From positions 1 to 64,000 of the forward strand of contig NW_004086281.1 in assembly GCF_000220395.1 (NCBI RefSeq): DNA of 64,000 bases, given 5' to 3'. Source of the stretch: Ichthyophthirius multifiliis. Taxonomy: Eukaryota; Ciliophora; Oligohymenophorea; Hymenostomatida. Below the pieces are notes generated by a model. It ran no database searches and was not told the origin of the DNA. It saw only the letters and a program-made list of their open reading frames with translations. Of the stretch, positions 60,319 to 64,000 are shown in pieces. Each line of letters starts with the position of its first letter. Positions within the stretch are counted from its first letter, which is position 1. The position numbers were made by a program, and so were the translations under genes.

Positions 60319-62249
60319 ATGGATTAGAGCTAATTAATATTTTAAACAAAAGAAAACAGAATAATTGATTTAGAAGAGGTAATTATTATCTAAATTTTAA
60401 AAATTTGTTTATTTTATTAAAAATTAGGTTATGAATAATATTGGAGATAACTTTTATTACTAAAAAAGACAACTTCTTTTTATTTGGTTGATGTTTATAT
60501 GTTTAAGTTTTAATTTCTTTCTTTTGCCTTCAACAACATATCCTCCTTTATTTTTAGACATAAAAGGCTAAATTTGTACAGAAGATGATGTAAATTATAA
60601 AAATTTTATTATTTAAAAAAAAAAAAAAGTAGTGGATGTAATGAAGGTTCTACTATATCAGGATCAATATATTAATCTGCTGCTGTCGAGTTTCGACTAT
60701 ATTGTGATAATAGAGACTTAAGAAACGCTTTATAATCTATTTCGATGGTTGGAGCTGGTATAGGTCTTTTATTTATAAATTATTTTTCTGATAATTATAG
60801 TAGAAAAAAGTCTATTATTACTGCTTGGATCATAGGATCTATATCTTCAATAATTTATTCTATTACTACTTATGTATCCCTTTTATTTATTTGTAGCTTT
60901 GGGGTCGGATTAGGACTGAATGTTTTATTAGTTTTATTTTTAGTCTAAATAAATGAATTGAGTGGTATTTTTTTCTATTTAAAAAAAATTAGAATATTAA
61001 TTAATTATTTTTTATTATTTAAAATATTATTAAATTTAAATTAAAAATATTCTTATGTATTTTTTTAATAATAAGCTACATATAGAGTTATGGGTATTAC
61101 TGTAGCTTATGCTATTAGTAGTTTTGGATAAATAGTAATATATCTTATTATTATGATTACTAAAAATTGGAGAGAATAAATATTATATTTTTTGGGTATT
61201 CCCTCTATAATTTTATGTGCTTTCAGTTTTTTTATTATTGATGACTAGCCAAGGTTATATTATTTATTAAATAAATTAATTTTTTTTATTATTATTTTTT
61301 AGGTTTTTAATTTTAAAAGATACTAAGAAATGTATACAAATGCTAAATAAAATATCATAAGTAAATAAAACAAGTGAATATATGTAAAGCATATAACTTA
61401 GAGAAATAAGTACCTAACAAGAAAACAGTGGTAAAGATTTATCAAAGAAATATACATATATTGATCTATTCATTTATAAATCATAATTAAAAATTGTTAT
61501 TCCTTTAACTTTAGCTATGCTATTTTTAAATACATTATATTATGGAAGCTAGCTTTCTTTAGATAGTGTAGGATTTACATTCTAAGAAAATTGTCTTTAT
61601 GTTGGTATTTCGGAATTATTAGGATATTTTCTATCAAGTAATTTTTACTTAATATAAATCAATATATTTTTTTTCTAAAAAACAAGATTATATTTGTTAA
61701 AGATTTAAAAGGAAAAGATATGGAATATTAACAATTTTGATAACAAGTATATTTCTTATTCTATGTGGTATATTTGAAGTTCCTTTAAGTTGCTTAGATA
61801 AAAATTGTTATTAGAAAAATTTATAAATGATTTTTACATGCTTTGCCAGATTCATAGTTTCTTTTTCATTTAGGTAACTTTTACTTAATTTTTTTTATTT
61901 TATTTTATTAATTAAAAGCTTTATTTTAATATAAATTGGAGAAGCTTATCCAACTACACTTAAAGCTATAGGGTATGGATTTAGTACAGGATTCTCTTTC
62001 TTAGGGGGTGTAGTAAGTCCGTATATTATTGATTTGTCAAATAAAAATGATTTTAATCCTATTATTAGTTTAGCTCTAGTAGGCATATTAAGTTGTGTTT
62101 CATTATTTTTTTCTTAAGAAACTTTTGGGAAACCAGATGTTTAGAATATCCCTGAATTAACTCGATAAATACTTTAAAGTGATGGTTTGTAAAACTTGGA
62201 AATTTAGAAAAATAAATAAAAAAACATAAATAATATTCAAACATAATGA
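60319..62249 (+). CDS. MFS transporter, SLC22/organic-ion type
   Basis: ATG 60319 to TGA 62247-62249 with about seven short introns, roughly 500 residues. Features in order: an early TM (LLFIWLMFICLSFNFFLL), an ectodomain with cysteines (ICTEDD, SGCNEG), VEFRLYCDNRDLRNALQSIS before MVGAGIGLLFINYFSDNYSR, which carries the MFS loop 2-3 D-x-x-G/S-R-K motif (SDNYSRKKS), then VMGITVAYAISSFGQ, NWREQILYFLGIPS, DDQPRFLILKDTKK after TM6 (the SLC22 post-TM6 ESPRW/L position), and IGEAYPTTLKAIGYGFSTGF in the second half. This order matches the SLC22/SV2 branch. The first half is clear; the substrate is unknown. The long ectodomain of animal SLC22 proteins is shortened. Confidence 0.82.
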
Positions 62250-62557
62250 GTTGAAAGATTTTTTAATAATATATATATTTAATTTTTTATTATTAATTTA
62301 AGATGAAAAGTTGGATTTGTATTTATAAATACTTTTTTAAAAATCATTATTTATTTATAAATATATTTATACATTTTTAAGTTTCAATTTAATTAATGTG
62401 TTTATTTCAAATTAATTAAAATATAATATTTTAATTTTTTTTATTTATTTTAAAATTATAAGAAAAAAATACTTACAAAAAATTTAAAAAAATAAATAAA
62501 TAATTAATGAATATATAAAATAGTTAAAGCATATTTTTTGAATAATAGTCAGCTAAT
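62250..62557. other. AT-rich spacer
   Basis: About 310 bases between two plus-strand genes. Presumed CDC23 promoter; no motif recognised. Confidence 0.5.
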
Positions 62558-64000
62558 ATGAGTTATTAGGATAAAATATTTGTAAAAATGCCCCCTTTAG
62601 ATTCATTAAAAGCTGAATTAAGATAAGCAAGTTAATATTTGGCGGCTCATAAATTATATAATAGTGCAAAATGGTAATATTATAATAATTTTTTAATATT
62701 AATTAAAAAAAGGGCAAGTGAATTGCTTTTAGGGATAACAAAACAAAGCGATATAAACGAAAATATATTGTTAAGCAATTTTATAATAAATAATACTAAT
62801 TAAGCTTATAGATTTCAAACTTAATATTAAGAAATATATGATGATACGTTTGATGCTATTTTAGTTGCTAGAAATTTATTTGATTTGAGGGAATACAAAA
62901 AATGTGCTAATATACTTAAAGATTTTATATATAATCCTAAAAACTAATCTGCAATATTTTTATATTATTATTCATTATACATGGCTGGAGAAATTAGAAA
63001 AGAAGAAGAAATGTATGAAGAAGGTAAAAAAGTAGTATTATTTTTTTTTATTTTATTTTTAAATAGAATAAAACTCTAAAAGAGTAATAAATTAAGAATT
63101 ATAGTTAATACAAAGAGACTTATAAGAAATATATAATAGAAATGAACTTTCTGATCTAAATAGATATTTATATGGGTTAGTTCTAAAAGACTAGGAAAGA
63201 ATTGAAGAAGCTAAAGAAATATTTTTAGGAGTTTTAAATGATTTTCCTTGCTTTTGGTCTGCTTGGATTGAATTATGTAAATTGATTTAATCAGAAGATT
63301 CTAAATTATTAGAGTTTAAAGATCATTGGATGAAAAACTTTTACTATAGTAGTTTCTGTTTAGAAAATCATAAAACTAATATATGTATTGAAATTAATTA
63401 TGGTCTATTGTGCTTTTTTAAAACATCTACTTACTTAATAAATTAAATTGCACATTATTTTTATAATTCTTAAGGTAAAAAATATAAAAAAAATTAAAAT
63501 ATTTATTTTCTATAGATTTTGATGTATCTTTAGAATGGTTTGAAAAGTTAGTTGAAATTGACCCTTTCAGATATGAGAATATGGATACTTATAGTAATAT
63601 ATTATATATAAAGGAAAATTAAGGAGAATTAGCTAATCTAGCTTTAAGATGTTTTTATAACAATAAGTATGCAACTGAAACATGTTGTGTAGTAGGTAAT
63701 TCTTTATTTAAAAACAATTAATTAACTAAAAAAAAGGAAATTATTATTCATTAATGGGAGAACATTTAAAAGCAGTAAATTATTTTAGAAAAGCTTTAAG
63801 ATTAGATCGTAATTGTTTAGCTGCATGGACCTTAATGGGGCATGAGTATTTAGAAATGAAAAATATAGCAGGAGCAATCGAGGCATATAGAAATGCAGTT
63901 GAAATAGATCCTAAAGATTTTAGAGCGTGGTATGGTTTGGGATAAACATATGAGTTATAAACAATGAATCATTATGCATTATATTATTTCACAAGAGCTG
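62558..64000 (+). CDS. CDC23: CDC23/APC8 anaphase-promoting complex subunit (5' part)
   Basis: ATG 62558 ([20 protein letters not shown]) and at least four introns; the gene runs past the window end. APC8 is a TPR scaffold of the anaphase-promoting complex E3 ligase. Conserved stretches: [15 protein letters not shown] (first intron inside Trp-Ala-Ser), [112 protein letters not shown] and the TPRs [20 protein letters not shown] and [20 protein letters not shown]. The order and the MDTYSNxLYVKE block are diagnostic for CDC23. Roughly the first two thirds of the protein is present. Confidence 0.95.

Noticed and set aside
1-64000. Transposons, retroelements or CRISPR arrays
   Set aside because: No transposase, reverse transcriptase or integrase motifs, no spaced direct-repeat array, and no long terminal repeats were seen in any frame read.

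Overview
This window looks like macronuclear DNA of an oligohymenophorean ciliate (Tetrahymena / Ichthyophthirius type). The base composition is extremely A+T rich. Conserved proteins read through only when TAA and TAG are taken as glutamine, with TGA as the sole stop. Genes are densely packed on both strands and are cut by many short GT-AG introns, mostly 40-70 nt. Standard-code ORFs in this DNA are fragments or shadows; every gene below was read by hand with the ciliate code. The genus is an inference from composition and code.

Layout. 1-6323: a small minus-strand gene, then a giant coiled-coil gene with 180-residue internal repeats. 6618-15705: two adjacent small-GTPase regulators, a RalGAP/tuberin-like GAP and a RasGAP-plus-VPS9 protein (GAPVD1/RME-6 type). 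15783-17030: a two-TM protein with a possible nuclease-like domain. 17650-31479: mostly cytoskeletal or ciliary genes: a CFAP43/CFAP44 axonemal WD-repeat protein, two Gln-rich coiled-coil genes, a MORN-repeat protein with a lipidation-type N terminus, and a TPR protein. 31976-36271: RRP8 rRNA methyltransferase and a Na+/H+ exchanger with a cyclic-nucleotide-binding-like tail. 36682-39899: two small genes and a pseudokinase. 41243-50213: CEP19, a twin-CX9C protein, an unknown protein, an ASH2L-like SPRY protein, a SAPS-family PP6 regulatory subunit, and a FYVE-like/TBC/coiled-coil protein. 50680-57330: an ABHD17-like hydrolase, two membrane proteins, a DUF1295 reductase-like protein, and an intergenic spacer with two structured GC-rich islands that may be small RNA genes. 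57448-64000: an uncertain Gln/Asn-rich locus, a small gene, an SLC22-like transporter, and the 5' part of CDC23/APC8, which runs off the window.

There is no operon logic, but themes recur: Rab/Ral/Ras regulation (three genes), cilia and basal bodies (CFAP43/44, CEP19, TPR, coiled-coil and MORN proteins), and phosphatase, kinase and cell-cycle control (SAPS, pseudokinase, APC8). No transposon, CRISPR array or tRNA was found. In about nine genes the reading frame slips by one base at an A or T homopolymer inside an otherwise conserved protein. These slips look like sequence errors rather than decay.
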